From Propionibacteriaceae bacterium AM104-82 (GTDB lineage Bacteria > Actinomycetota > Actinomycetes > Propionibacteriales > Propionibacteriaceae), in NCBI GenBank assembly GCA_027658995.1, contig JAQDQK010000024.1, forward strand, positions 1,105 to 54,876: a DNA stretch of 53,772 nt. The letters are read 5' to 3'. The translations under genes and the position numbers were made by a program. Below, piece after piece: positions 26,130 to 33,954 of this stretch; positions within the stretch are counted from its first letter, which is position 1; every line of letters starts with the position of its first letter. Below the pieces are notes generated by a model. The model saw only the letters and a list, made by a program, of their open reading frames with translations. It was not told the DNA's origin and did no database searches.

Positions 26130-27142
26130 CGGGTGCTCCTCACACTCGACTCCCGGATCATCAGCGCGGGGCCGATGGTCGAGAGTTGGGGGGCTTGTTG
26201 CGATTCGGACAGTCGGGCGAGCATCAGTTCCGCGGCCACCCGGCCTCGTTCGGCCGTCCCGAGGGAGACGCTCGTGAGGCTCGGCAGGACGGCGCGCCCG
26301 ATCTCGGTGTCGTCCATGCCGGTGACGGCGAGGTCGTCGGGGACGCTGAGCCCCCTCTCGCGCGCGGCGCGCAGCACGCCGATCGCGAGGAGGTCGTTTG
26401 CCGCGACGATGGCGTCGACGGGGCCGTCGATGCGGTCGAGCAGGCGGTGGGCCGCCCGGACGCCTGCGGTGACTGTGAAGTCGTCTGCCACCTCGGTGCC
26501 GAGGCTCTCGCCCGTGAACGCCGGGTCGCCGACGGCGGCGTCGAAGCCGCGCTGCCGGTGCTCGCCCGGGGTGGTGTCGGTCGGGCCGTTGAGGAAGGCG
26601 ATGCGGCGTCTCCCCTGCTCCATCAGGTGGGCGACGGCGATCCCGATGCCCATCGCGGAGTCGGTGGAGACCGAGTCGATGCCGTGGTCGAGCAGGGACC
26701 GGCCGATCGCGACGATCGGCACCTCGGCGGAGCGCACCAACTTGACGAACTCGTCGTTGACGCGCAGCGGGGAGATGATGACGCCGTCCACGTGGCCGTC
26801 GTCGAGGGCCCGCAGCACGGAGATCGCGGAGTCGGCCTGGTCGCCCATGCTGGAGACGACGGTGCGGTAGCCGTGCGGGGCGAGCACCGCGTGGATGGCC
26901 GACATCATCTCGACGTAGACGGGGTTGCCGATGTCTGCGACGGCGAACTCGATCTGGAAGGTCTTCTTCATCCGCAGCGAGCGGCCTGCCGCGTTGGGCC
27001 GGTAGCCGAGTTCGTCGGCCGCCGCCTGCACCTTCTCGACCATCGACGGGCTCGCGCCGGAGCCGTGCAGCGCGCGCGACGTCGAGGCGAGCGAGACTCC
27101 TGCGAGCCTCGCCACTTCGTGCAGTGTCGCGCGGTTGGACAT
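26126..27142 (-). CDS. LacI-family transcriptional regulator of the sugar operon
   Basis: 338-residue repressor-type protein. The N-terminal helix-turn-helix is TLHEVARLAGVSLASTSRAL with a hinge helix around RPNAAGRSLRMKK, followed by a periplasmic-binding-protein-like effector domain (IEFAVADIGNPVYVEMM, DGVIISPL, IAFLNGP, DAIVAANDLLAIGVL). The ATG at 27142 gives the family N-terminus; the frame is open further upstream but runs through the operators. It is the first gene of the operon and is probably autoregulated through the two 16-bp operators directly upstream. Confidence 0.93.
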   Translation of the reverse strand: MSNRATLHEVARLAGVSLASTSRALHGSGASPSMVEKVQAAADELGYRPNAAGRSLRMKKTFQIEFAVADIGNPVYVEMMSAIHAVLAPHGYRTVVSSMGDQADSAISVLRALDDGHVDGVIISPLRVNDEFVKLVRSAEVPIVAIGRSLLDHGIDSVSTDSAMGIGIAVAHLMEQGRRRIAFLNGPTDTTPGEHRQRGFDAAVGDPAFTGESLGTEVADDFTVTAGVRAAHRLLDRIDGPVDAIVAANDLLAIGVLRAARERGLSVPDDLAVTGMDDTEIGRAVLPSLTSVSLGTAERGRVAAELMLARLSESQQAPQLSTIGPALMIRESSVRSTR

Positions 27143-27165
27143 GTCATGCCTCTTCGTCGAGCTGA

Positions 27166-27181
27166 TTGGAAACGTTTCCAA
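27166..27181. promoter_or_regulatory. LacI-type operator 1
   Basis: Perfect 16-bp palindrome TTGGAAACGTTTCCAA with the central CG typical of LacI-family operators. It lies 24 bases upstream of the regulator's ATG and 35 bp centre to centre from the second operator. Confidence 0.85.
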
Positions 27182-27200
27182 GAGTGGTCTGCGATGACCT

Positions 27201-27216
27201 TTGGAATCGTTTCCAA
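27201..27216. promoter_or_regulatory. LacI-type operator 2
   Basis: TTGGAATCGTTTCCAA, matching operator 1 at 15 of 16 positions. The upstream TTGTCT on the minus strand (near 27226-27231) could be a -35 box, which would put the operator across the promoter. Confidence 0.8.
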
Positions 27217-27328
27217 TGGGGTTGAGGTAGACAATTCCAGCCAACCCCGCTCCTGTCAAGGGGTTGAGCCGTTCTGGCCCCTGGTTCGGCGGCGCTCGCG
27301 ACGCGTCCAGCCGGAGCGGCGGGGGCGG

Positions 27329-28042
27329 TCACCCCTGGGCGGCGCTCACCAGGAGCGAGACGAGGATCGCGACGATCACGGTGTTGAAGACGAACGCGAG
27401 CATGGCGTGGCCGGTGAGGCCGCGGCGCATGTAGGTGCGGGCGGCCGAGACGTCGGTGGTGCCGAAGGTGGCCTGGACCGCGAACGCGAGGTAGAGGTAG
27501 TCGGAGAAGTTGCGTGCGTGATCGTCGGGGAAGATCAGCGCGGTCCGGTGCCTGTCGAGTCGCGCGTAGTAGGCGGCGTAGGTGACCGCCACGTCGACCC
27601 AGGAGGCGATCACCATCATGATGGTGATGCCCATCACGATCGGCGGCAGTCGCAGGCCGGGGACGGTCAACACGAACAGCACCCCGAACATCGCGACCAG
27701 CGCGATGGACACCGACCAGACCGGCCCGTCCGAGCCCACCAGGATCGTGCTGAACTTGTTCTTGCGCGGCGGGACCGCGTCGGTCATGGCGCGGTTGAGG
27801 TCATCCCCGCTCAGCCCGCGGAAGGCGAAGTAGGTGGCGACCCCGTGGCACATGGAGAACGACGCCGCCGTCAGGCACAGGACCAGGATGATGCTCAGGC
27901 CTGGATCCAACCCCATCGACCGTGTCAGGGGGAAGCCGATCGCCACGCCGATCAGGACGCCGGATCCCGACGAGAGCAGCGCGCGCGCCATCTCGGAGCG
28001 CGGCCAGAGGCGTCGGACCGGGGCGGTCGTGGGGGCTTCCAT
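27329..28042 (-). CDS. DUF1345 family membrane protein
   Basis: 237-residue integral membrane protein of unknown function. About five to six hydrophobic helices are visible, for example GVLIGVAIGFPL, LSIILVLCLTAASF, SIALVAMFGVLFVLTV, IVMGITIMMVIASWVDVAVTYA and a C-terminal helix near FNTVIVAILVSLLV. The segment RNFSDYLYLAFAVQATFGTTDV is characteristic of DUF1345. A TAGGGT box ends nine bases before the ATG, suggesting its own near-leaderless promoter. It lies upstream of nothing on its strand except the regulator region 187 bases away. Confidence 0.82.
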   Translation of the reverse strand: MEAPTTAPVRRLWPRSEMARALLSSGSGVLIGVAIGFPLTRSMGLDPGLSIILVLCLTAASFSMCHGVATYFAFRGLSGDDLNRAMTDAVPPRKNKFSTILVGSDGPVWSVSIALVAMFGVLFVLTVPGLRLPPIVMGITIMMVIASWVDVAVTYAAYYARLDRHRTALIFPDDHARNFSDYLYLAFAVQATFGTTDVSAARTYMRRGLTGHAMLAFVFNTVIVAILVSLLVSAAQG

Positions 28043-28114
28043 GCCTCCTGACCCTACGATCGGCCAGGTTCACGTCCGGCGCTTCGCGCCCCTTCTCAGA
28101 CCTATGACGCCGGC

Positions 28115-28945
28115 TCAGGCTGGGGCCGTGATGGTGATGTCGGCCCCGAGGTCGAAGAAGGTCTGCGTGAGGGTCGAGGACTGGTCGGCGACGGTCAGGG
28201 TCCCCTGCGCCCCGACGGGCGTCCAGTCGTCGCCGTACCAGAGGATGAACTCCTGGACGGGCATGGACTGCCAGGCGAAGGGCTCCGCGTTGGTGATCCG
28301 GTAGGCCTCGACCGTCTCACCCGAGGGCAGTTCGCGGGTGGCCGTCTCGGGGTCGATGCGCCACATCGCCGACGCCGCGATGAGGTCGGCGGTCATGGCC
28401 GGGTCGGAGAAGATCCGGTACAACTCGCCCGTCACGCCCGCCAGTTGCTCCTGCTGGTCGCCCGACCCGGTGTCACCCTTGACGGGTCCCTGGCCCTGGT
28501 CGAGCCAGATCTGGCCGTCGACGTAGGTCAGGTCGACCTTCTGACCCGACGATTCGCCTGCGAGGTGGAAGGCGTAGTCGGGGGCGTAGGTGAAGTCGAC
28601 GGTGCCGCTCACGGTGTCGGAGGAGAGGTTCATCCGGCCGGAACCGAAGCTGCGCAGCGCGTCGGCGACGCAGCCGCCGAGGTCCGCGCCCTTGAGGTCG
28701 GCCCCGAGGGTGAGGGGGACGCCCGCGCACGAGGCGGGCACCTCGCGTTCCGCTTCGGCGGTCGGCGAGGCCGTGGGGGTCTCGACCGCGCTCGGCGAGG
28801 GCTCGGCGACGGGTGCGCTGGCGCTGGGCTGGACGGCGCTCGGGGCCTCGGACTGGGCGGTGGGGCTCTCCGGCGGCGCGGCGGACGAGCAGGCCGTCAG
28901 GACGGCTGCGAGGGCGATTCCTGCGCTGGCGAGTCGGATTCTCAC
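28115..28945 (-). CDS. LppX/LprG-type lipoprotein
   Basis: 276-residue exported lipoprotein. The signal peptide ends with the lipobox LTACS, followed by a Pro/Ser/Ala/Glu-rich spacer to about residue 75. The remaining domain resembles the LppX/LprAFG (LolA-like) fold, which carries lipids across the actinobacterial envelope; recognisable strands are TVSGTVDFTYAPDYAFHLAG, VDLTYVDGQIWL and WYGDDWTPVGAQGTL. The family assignment is moderate. I chose the GTG at 28945 because AGAGG lies six bases upstream and it opens directly into a signal peptide; the longer frame runs into repeat DNA. Confidence 0.75.
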   Translation of the reverse strand: MRIRLASAGIALAAVLTACSSAAPPESPTAQSEAPSAVQPSASAPVAEPSPSAVETPTASPTAEAEREVPASCAGVPLTLGADLKGADLGGCVADALRSFGSGRMNLSSDTVSGTVDFTYAPDYAFHLAGESSGQKVDLTYVDGQIWLDQGQGPVKGDTGSGDQQEQLAGVTGELYRIFSDPAMTADLIAASAMWRIDPETATRELPSGETVEAYRITNAEPFAWQSMPVQEFILWYGDDWTPVGAQGTLTVADQSSTLTQTFFDLGADITITAPA

Positions 28946-29040
28946 GGTTGGCCTCTCGGTCGACGGGGTGCCGCCCCATGCTCGCACGCGCCGGGGTCTG
29001 TCCCGGGCCCTCCGGCCGCGTCGTCCACGCTCGTCTGCCT

Positions 29041-29102
29041 CGTTCGTCGAGCCTGTCGGGCCGTTCGTCGAGCCTGTCGATCGTTCGTAGAGCTTGTCGA
29101 GA
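29041..29102. repeat. Tandem family D repeats
   Basis: Three successive 20-21-bp units beginning CGTTCGTCGAGCCTGTCG, the last diverged to CGTTCGTAGAGCTTGTCG. They resemble the repeat inserted in the CitE-like gene and stand in the 236-base gap between the lipoprotein start and the ThDP enzyme stop. Nothing else is seen in this gap. Confidence 0.75.
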
Positions 29103-29181
29103 CGTCCGAACACCGAGCGGGGCTCTCGGACCCTTCGACCCGGGGCGCGACTACGTCGGCCGCCTGCCCAGGGAACGACGG

Positions 29182-30867
29182 TCAGTGCGACCGGAAGGCC
29201 TCGGCCAGCCACCAACTCCCACCGTCGGAGGCGATCTTGGCGTCGATCACGAGCGGGCGACCCTCTCCCGCAGGCCGCTCGACGCAGGCCCTGACGGCCT
29301 CCGTCATCGCGGGCAGGTCGGCCACGGAGCGGACGGTGATGCCGTCGGCGCCGAAGCCGCGGGCCACGGCGGCCAGGTCGGTGTCTGGGAAGACGACCGC
29401 GTCGTCGGAGGACCGGAAGTGGTGCACCTCTGCCGAGTAACTGGCGTCGTGGTAGACGAGGACCACCAGCGGGAGGCGGAGCCGCACCGCCGTCTCCAGG
29501 TCGGCGATCGCCATGTGGAAGCCGCCGTCACCGGTGCCGAGCACGGGGATGCGGTCGGGCCGGGCGACCGCGGCGCCGATCACCGTGGCCAACCCGAGCC
29601 CGATCGACTGGAACGCCTGCGTGAAGCAGAAGCCCGCCACGTCGGGCACGTCCAGGAACTGGCTGGGGTAGCCCATGAAGTTGCCGCTGTCGACGGCGAC
29701 CACCCGCTCGGCGGGCAGGGCATCGTCGAGCGCGATGGTGACGGTGCGGGGGTCGATCCGGCTGTCCTCATCCAGGGGGTCGAAGTCGACGTCGCGCCAA
29801 CGGCCCTCCGCCGCGATCCTGGCGAGCACCTCAGGGGTGCGGTAGCCGACCCCCGACCCGGGAAGCAGCGCCGCGACGTCCTCGGCGACGAGCGCGCTGT
29901 CGCCCACCACGCCCAGGTCGACGGGGCGGTGGGCGCCGATGGCGAGCGGGTCGAGGTCGACCTGCGCGAGCCTCGCCTCCGGCCCGAGCAGCCTCCCGTG
30001 CCGCGTCGTCCAGTTGTTGAGCGCGCACCCGAAGCCGACCACCACGTCGGCATCGGCGATCAGTTCGGCCGCGAGCGGGGTGGCGAAGCCACCGGAGATG
30101 CCGAGGTCGGCACCGTCGTGCTGCGGCGGGTTGCCGTCCGCGTCACCCCGGAAGAGGCCCTTGACGACGGCGCTGGTCGCAAGCAGCGCGCCACACGAGC
30201 GGGCGAGCCGGGCGATCGCGGCGCCTGCCTCGCGCGCCCCGCGGCCCGCGATCAGGACGGGTCGCTCTGCGCCCGCCAAGAGGTCCGCAAGCGCCTGAGC
30301 GCTAGCGGCATCGGGCCTGGTGGCGCGGGGGTCGACGCGGTGCCCGCCGTGGCCGAGGGACCCAACGGTCGGAGAAGGAGTGGGGAGTTCGAGCAGGTCG
30401 ATGGGGACGCTGAGCACCACGGTGCGGCGATCCCGGACGGCGATCGTCCAGGCCCGCTCGGTGTCGACGGCGGCGGTGGCAGGCGAGTAGACGCGCTCGG
30501 CGACGGCGCCCAAAGCGCGCGCGGCGGCGTCCTGGTCGATGCGGAAGTTGTTGAACCGGGCCGCGGGCGGCGCGTCGGCGGTCAGCACGATCAGCGGGGT
30601 GCGGGACTTGGCGGCCTCCGTCACGCCCGTCAGCGCGTTGGTGAAGCCGCAGCCCTGGTGCGTCGTGACGACCGCGAGCCGCCCTGCGGTGCGGGAGTAG
30701 GCGTCGGCCATGGTCGCGGCGCCGCCCTCGTGACGGGCCGCGGTGTAGGGCACGCCGGAGTCACGCATGGCGCGCACCATGGCGAAGTTGCCGGAGCCCA
30801 CGACCCCGAAGACGTGCCCCACCCCCAGCTTGGCGAGGGTGGTTGCGACGACCTCGGCGACGTTCAC
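29182..30867 (-). CDS. Thiamine-diphosphate-dependent enzyme, acetolactate-synthase/benzoylformate-decarboxylase type
   Basis: 561 residues with the three-domain POX fold. The activating glutamate is in ARHEGGAATMADAY near residue 45, the central domain has LIAGRGAREAG, and the cofactor motif starts GDGGFHMAIADLETA. The usual Asn pair that closes this motif is replaced by His-Asp in VYHDASYSAE, where the Asp may still bind magnesium. The start is GTG at 30867, overlapping the stop of the cyclase-family gene as GTGA. The genetic pairing suggests decarboxylation of the 2-oxoacid produced by that hydrolase. It is not an ilvB by context, since no ilvN or ilvC is present. Confidence 0.85.
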   Translation of the reverse strand: MNVAEVVATTLAKLGVGHVFGVVGSGNFAMVRAMRDSGVPYTAARHEGGAATMADAYSRTAGRLAVVTTHQGCGFTNALTGVTEAAKSRTPLIVLTADAPPAARFNNFRIDQDAAARALGAVAERVYSPATAAVDTERAWTIAVRDRRTVVLSVPIDLLELPTPSPTVGSLGHGGHRVDPRATRPDAASAQALADLLAGAERPVLIAGRGAREAGAAIARLARSCGALLATSAVVKGLFRGDADGNPPQHDGADLGISGGFATPLAAELIADADVVVGFGCALNNWTTRHGRLLGPEARLAQVDLDPLAIGAHRPVDLGVVGDSALVAEDVAALLPGSGVGYRTPEVLARIAAEGRWRDVDFDPLDEDSRIDPRTVTIALDDALPAERVVAVDSGNFMGYPSQFLDVPDVAGFCFTQAFQSIGLGLATVIGAAVARPDRIPVLGTGDGGFHMAIADLETAVRLRLPLVVLVYHDASYSAEVHHFRSSDDAVVFPDTDLAAVARGFGADGITVRSVADLPAMTEAVRACVERPAGEGRPLVIDAKIASDGGSWWLAEAFRSH

Positions 30868-31637
30868 CGCTCGACGAGGGCGAAGACGCGCGTCGGCGAC
30901 CCGGTGCCGTCCACGATGGGCAGCGGCGCCACGACGATGGTCGCGCCGGTCAGCGGGAGGCGGTCGAGGTTCCGCAGCGACGTCAGCCCGTAGGTGTCGG
31001 CGCCGAGCAGGAAGTGGTGCGCGGGGAACGGTGGCTCGAAGCCGCCCGCCTGGCCCGAGTCGATGCCGACCGTCTCGACGCCGTACCCGACGACCCGGGG
31101 GTTGTCGGCGAGCCACTTCGCACCCTCCGGCGTGATGCCAGGGGTGTGCGGGCCGGCGTCGTCGGCGTTGAGGAAGCTCTCCTTGCTGCCGGATCGGGCC
31201 GCCCAGCCGGTGCGGAACAGCAGCCAGCAGCCGTCGGGCAGTTCGCCGTGCTCCGCGATCCAGGCCTCGAAGTCGGCGGGCGTGAGCGCAAGGTCGGCGT
31301 CGGCCTCGACCTCTGCCGTCCTGTCGATCACGACGAGCGGGCCGACGAGCCGGGCCGGGTCGATCCGGTCGACCGAGACGCCGTCGCGGCCGGTGATCCA
31401 GTGCGTCGGCGCGTCGAGGTGGGTGCCCGCGTGCTCGCCGAGCGACAGGTCGTTCCAGGCCCAGGCGGGGCCCGCGTCGTCGAAGTTCGACACGGGGGAG
31501 GTCGACAGCGCCTTGGTGTTGGCGAACGGGGCGGGCAGTTCCAGGATCACGGTGTCGGGACCGAGCGGGCTGGTGAGGTCAACGACCTCGACCGATCCGT
31601 CGGCCAAGGCCGCGACAAGTGGGGCAAGGACGGACAT
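30864..31637 (-). CDS. Cyclase-family metal hydrolase (kynurenine formamidase/isatin hydrolase type)
   Basis: 257-residue amide hydrolase. The Mn/Zn-binding signature is HAGTHLDAPTHW (H69, H73, D75, H79); further family segments are VVDLTSPLGPDT, LLFRTGW, and VGYGVETVGIDSG. The start ATG at 31637 is set by AAGGAG eight bases upstream. It is the first gene of a two-gene unit with the ThDP enzyme. Isatin hydrolases of this family make isatinate, a 2-aminobenzoylformate that a benzoylformate-decarboxylase-like enzyme could use; a kynurenine formamidase role would not explain the partner as well. The substrate remains inferred. Confidence 0.85.
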   Translation of the reverse strand: MSVLAPLVAALADGSVEVVDLTSPLGPDTVILELPAPFANTKALSTSPVSNFDDAGPAWAWNDLSLGEHAGTHLDAPTHWITGRDGVSVDRIDPARLVGPLVVIDRTAEVEADADLALTPADFEAWIAEHGELPDGCWLLFRTGWAARSGSKESFLNADDAGPHTPGITPEGAKWLADNPRVVGYGVETVGIDSGQAGGFEPPFPAHHFLLGADTYGLTSLRNLDRLPLTGATIVVAPLPIVDGTGSPTRVFALVER

Positions 31638-31816
31638 CGGTGGCTCCTTCGGCGTCGTTGCCCGGATTCTGGCACAGCGTGGGCCGGACGGCCGCGTCGT
31701 CCACGGACCGCCTCCCGACGCTGGCGCACCCCTCGTCCCGGTGGCCCCACGGGCGGTTAGCATGACGGCACCGCGGGGCTGAACGACCAGTCCTCGCCCG
31801 CATGAGAGGCTCCCCT

Positions 31817-32308
31817 GTGGCCTTACCCGAGAGCTTGCGTCTGTTCGTCTCCGAGCCGACCGTGACCAACGCAGCAGAACTGCGCACCGACATCCGCAGC
31901 CTGCCCGGGTTCGATCCCGCGGCCAGTTGGGTGCAGGTCGTCGAACCGCTGATCGAGGCCGGCCGCCACCAGGAGGCGCTCGACGCGATCACCGCGACGC
32001 TGCCCGCCTCCCTGATGAGCCCGGTGATGCACCTGCTCGCGTCGCACTGCTATCGCGCGCTCGGCCGAGACGAGGAGGCGCGCTTCGAGGCGACGCTGAC
32101 GGAGGCGGCCATCCGACTCATCACGGCGTTCGGCGACGGCGACGAGGCCTCGCCCTGGCCCGTGCTTCGCGTCGGCGACGAGTACGACGCGCTGGTGGCG
32201 CTCGGGCTCCGGTCCACCAGGCAGAGCGTCTACGAACGCGGCGCGCGCATGTTCGACGTGCACGAAACGGCTGACGATCGGGAGGTGTGGTTTGAACTGG
32301 TCGGATGA
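31817..32308 (+). CDS. DUF4919-like protein, first gene of the putative effector operon
   Basis: 163-residue cytoplasmic protein. The first half is helical with a TPR-like rhythm (EPLIEAGRHQEALDAITATL). The second half, GDGDEASPWPVLRVGDEYDALVALGL, resembles the C-terminal part of DUF4919 proteins. I placed the start at the GTG at 31817 because AGAGG precedes it by seven bases; an ATG at 31802 would add five residues. A TAGCAT box at 31758-31763 may be the -10 of the operon. Its 3' end overlaps the next gene by 17 bases. Function unknown; an adaptor or cytoplasmic partner for the effector is a guess. Confidence 0.65.
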   Translation: MALPESLRLFVSEPTVTNAAELRTDIRSLPGFDPAASWVQVVEPLIEAGRHQEALDAITATLPASLMSPVMHLLASHCYRALGRDEEARFEATLTEAAIRLITAFGDGDEASPWPVLRVGDEYDALVALGLRSTRQSVYERGARMFDVHETADDREVWFELVG

Positions 32309-32570
32309 GGCGCAGGGGATGGCCCTTGACGAGCGCGTGATCGCCCGCGCGGTGCCGGGAGAACTCGTGTCGGTGTCGGTGGCGCCCGAACTCTTCACGC
32401 GCGAACGCAGCAGCGAGGTCCTCGACGCGATCGTCGTGGCGGTCAACGCCGCCCTGACGGACGCGAACGCGGCGGCGCTGCGCCACCTGGCCGACTTCGG
32501 CCACGAGAGCACAGCAGAGACCATCGCCGAACTCGAGGCCCGGGCCAGGGCACTCCTGGAGGAAAGATGA
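32292..32570 (+). CDS. YbaB/EbfC-like small protein
   Basis: 92 residues starting at TTG (32292) with GGAGG six bases upstream, inside the end of the preceding gene. The core GELVSVSVAPELFTRERSSE and LDAIVVAVNAALTDAN resembles the beta-strand and conserved helix of YbaB/EbfC proteins (I-x-I-D-P, then I-V-x-A-V-N-D-A), but the N-terminal helix of that family is short or missing. YbaB-like paralogues are common beside ESX/WXG100 gene clusters in actinobacteria. The stop overlaps the next start in ATGA. Family assignment is by eye and moderate. Confidence 0.65.
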   Translation: MNWSDEAQGMALDERVIARAVPGELVSVSVAPELFTRERSSEVLDAIVVAVNAALTDANAAALRHLADFGHESTAETIAELEARARALLEER

Positions 32571-32887
32571 CAGACGTCAAGTTCACGCCGTCCACCTGGG
32601 ACGCGCAGGCCGGTGTGGTCGACGCGCAGGCCGCGGCCTTCACGACGGCGGTCACCTCGGCAACCACCTCCACCCAGGCCAGCTCCGGCACACCCGTCGA
32701 TGCCGCCCTCTCAGGCGTCATCGGCCCACTCGTCACCGCCGGGGCGAGGAAGGCAGCAGACAGTGCCACGGCGCTCAAGGCCGAGGCGGCCAAGATGCGC
32801 ACCTGCGCGGCGCAGTACCGGGCGGTGGAGGCGAAGGCGACGGCCGACATCGAGGCCTTCCTCAAGAGCTGGGACGGTAACTGGTGA
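32567..32887 (+). CDS. EspC/WXG100-like helical protein
   Basis: 106 residues, Ala/Thr-rich, predicted as a two-helix hairpin: residues ~10-35, a Gly/Ser/Pro break near SSGTPVDAALSGVIGPL, then ~58-100. This size and architecture fit EspC-type (DUF2580) or WXG100 proteins exported by type VII secretion. No W-x-G turn is present; tryptophans occur at position 11 and in the terminal SWDGNW. It overlaps both neighbours by four bases and directly precedes a large protein with a related N-terminal half, as in ESX substrate-effector pairs. No secretion ATPase or membrane component is in the window. Confidence 0.65.
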   Translation: MTDVKFTPSTWDAQAGVVDAQAAAFTTAVTSATTSTQASSGTPVDAALSGVIGPLVTAGARKAADSATALKAEAAKMRTCAAQYRAVEAKATADIEAFLKSWDGNW

Positions 32888-33954
32888 GCTGGGTATACGA
32901 CGCCACCGGGGTGCACCCTCCGACGACCCCGAGCGGGACGCTCAGCGGTCACAGCGGCACCTGGCGGTCGGTCGCGTCGAGCGCTGAGGACGCCATGACG
33001 AAGGTCACCCTCGCCGTCTGGGACACGATGGAGACCAACCACGGGCCTGCCATCGATGCCTTCTCCGCGTTCATGCGGAGCCCCTCCAGCGGCGCCGGTC
33101 TGCTCAACGAGTTCCACGGCGGAGCCACGGCATTCAGCCGCGCGCACGAGCAGGCGGCGACGGCGGTGTCCAGTTGTGTCGTGACCATGCGACTGACGGC
33201 AACGGCCACCGAGCTGTACGTGAAGGCGGTCTCGGTGCTGCCTAACGGCGCGGCGCTGAAGGCGGCCCAGTTGCTGCGCGCGAGGTCCTCGCTGCAGTCG
33301 GCCGAACGGCGGGCCATCGCCGCGATCGTCGCCGCCTACAGGGCCGTCGATTTCGGCACCGGCCAGTCGAGCGGCCCTGACGACCGAGGCCGTTTCGACG
33401 AGCAGGTCGGAGACATGTGGAGTGCGCTCTCCGACGACGACCGCGCCAAGATCGTCCAGCAGATGGCCGACGACCTGGCCCGCGAGTACGGCATGGATGT
33501 GCCGGTCAACGTGAAGATCGGCGACCTGACCAGGGCGGACGGCAGTGTGCCCAACGGCTACTGGGATCCGAACACGAAACCCCCGACCCTCGCCCTGCAC
33601 GAGCCAGCGCTGAGCGATCCGCGACTGCTGCACACCGTCGCCCACGAGATCCGGCACGGCTACCAGAACCACCTCGTCGCGGACAAGAACTACAAGCCGG
33701 GCTGGATCGAGCAGATGATGATCAACGCGGGCGTCAAGAAGCACCCCTTCGACGAGCACAACGTGCCGCGCGAGGTGGTCGAGCGGTGGGAGAAGAACCT
33801 CGCCCCCGGTGGATACGTTCGGGACCCGTGGGACCGGTACGCCGCTCAGCCGGTCGAGCGCGATGCGCGGGCGTCCGGTCGGGAGTTCCTCAACTCTTTG
33901 TCCGAGGAGAAGCTTCGTGAGTATGCGGAGAAGGCCGGGGTCGACATCCCATGA
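32884..33954 (+). CDS. Putative type VII-type effector with a C-terminal HExxH zincin domain
   Basis: 356 residues. The first ~160 are a helical, Ala/Ser-rich segment resembling ESX/EspC-type targeting domains. From about 170 to the end is a metallopeptidase-like domain with H254-E255-x-x-H258 in HTVAHEIRHGYQNH and a likely third ligand E325 in AAQPVERDARASG. The spacing of about 70 residues to that glutamate suits gluzincin-like peptidases. The GTG start overlaps the preceding stop in GTGA, and its stop overlaps the lipoprotein start. There is no signal peptide. It could be a toxin or a cell-envelope protease; no homologue with known function comes to mind. Confidence 0.65.
   Translation: MSWVYDATGVHPPTTPSGTLSGHSGTWRSVASSAEDAMTKVTLAVWDTMETNHGPAIDAFSAFMRSPSSGAGLLNEFHGGATAFSRAHEQAATAVSSCVVTMRLTATATELYVKAVSVLPNGAALKAAQLLRARSSLQSAERRAIAAIVAAYRAVDFGTGQSSGPDDRGRFDEQVGDMWSALSDDDRAKIVQQMADDLAREYGMDVPVNVKIGDLTRADGSVPNGYWDPNTKPPTLALHEPALSDPRLLHTVAHEIRHGYQNHLVADKNYKPGWIEQMMINAGVKKHPFDEHNVPREVVERWEKNLAPGGYVRDPWDRYAAQPVERDARASGREFLNSLSEEKLREYAEKAGVDIP

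Noticed and set aside
32567..32887. A classical WXG100 protein (EsxA/EsxB)
   Set aside because: There is no central W-x-G motif; the size and helix pattern fit the looser EspC-like class, so I did not use an esx symbol.
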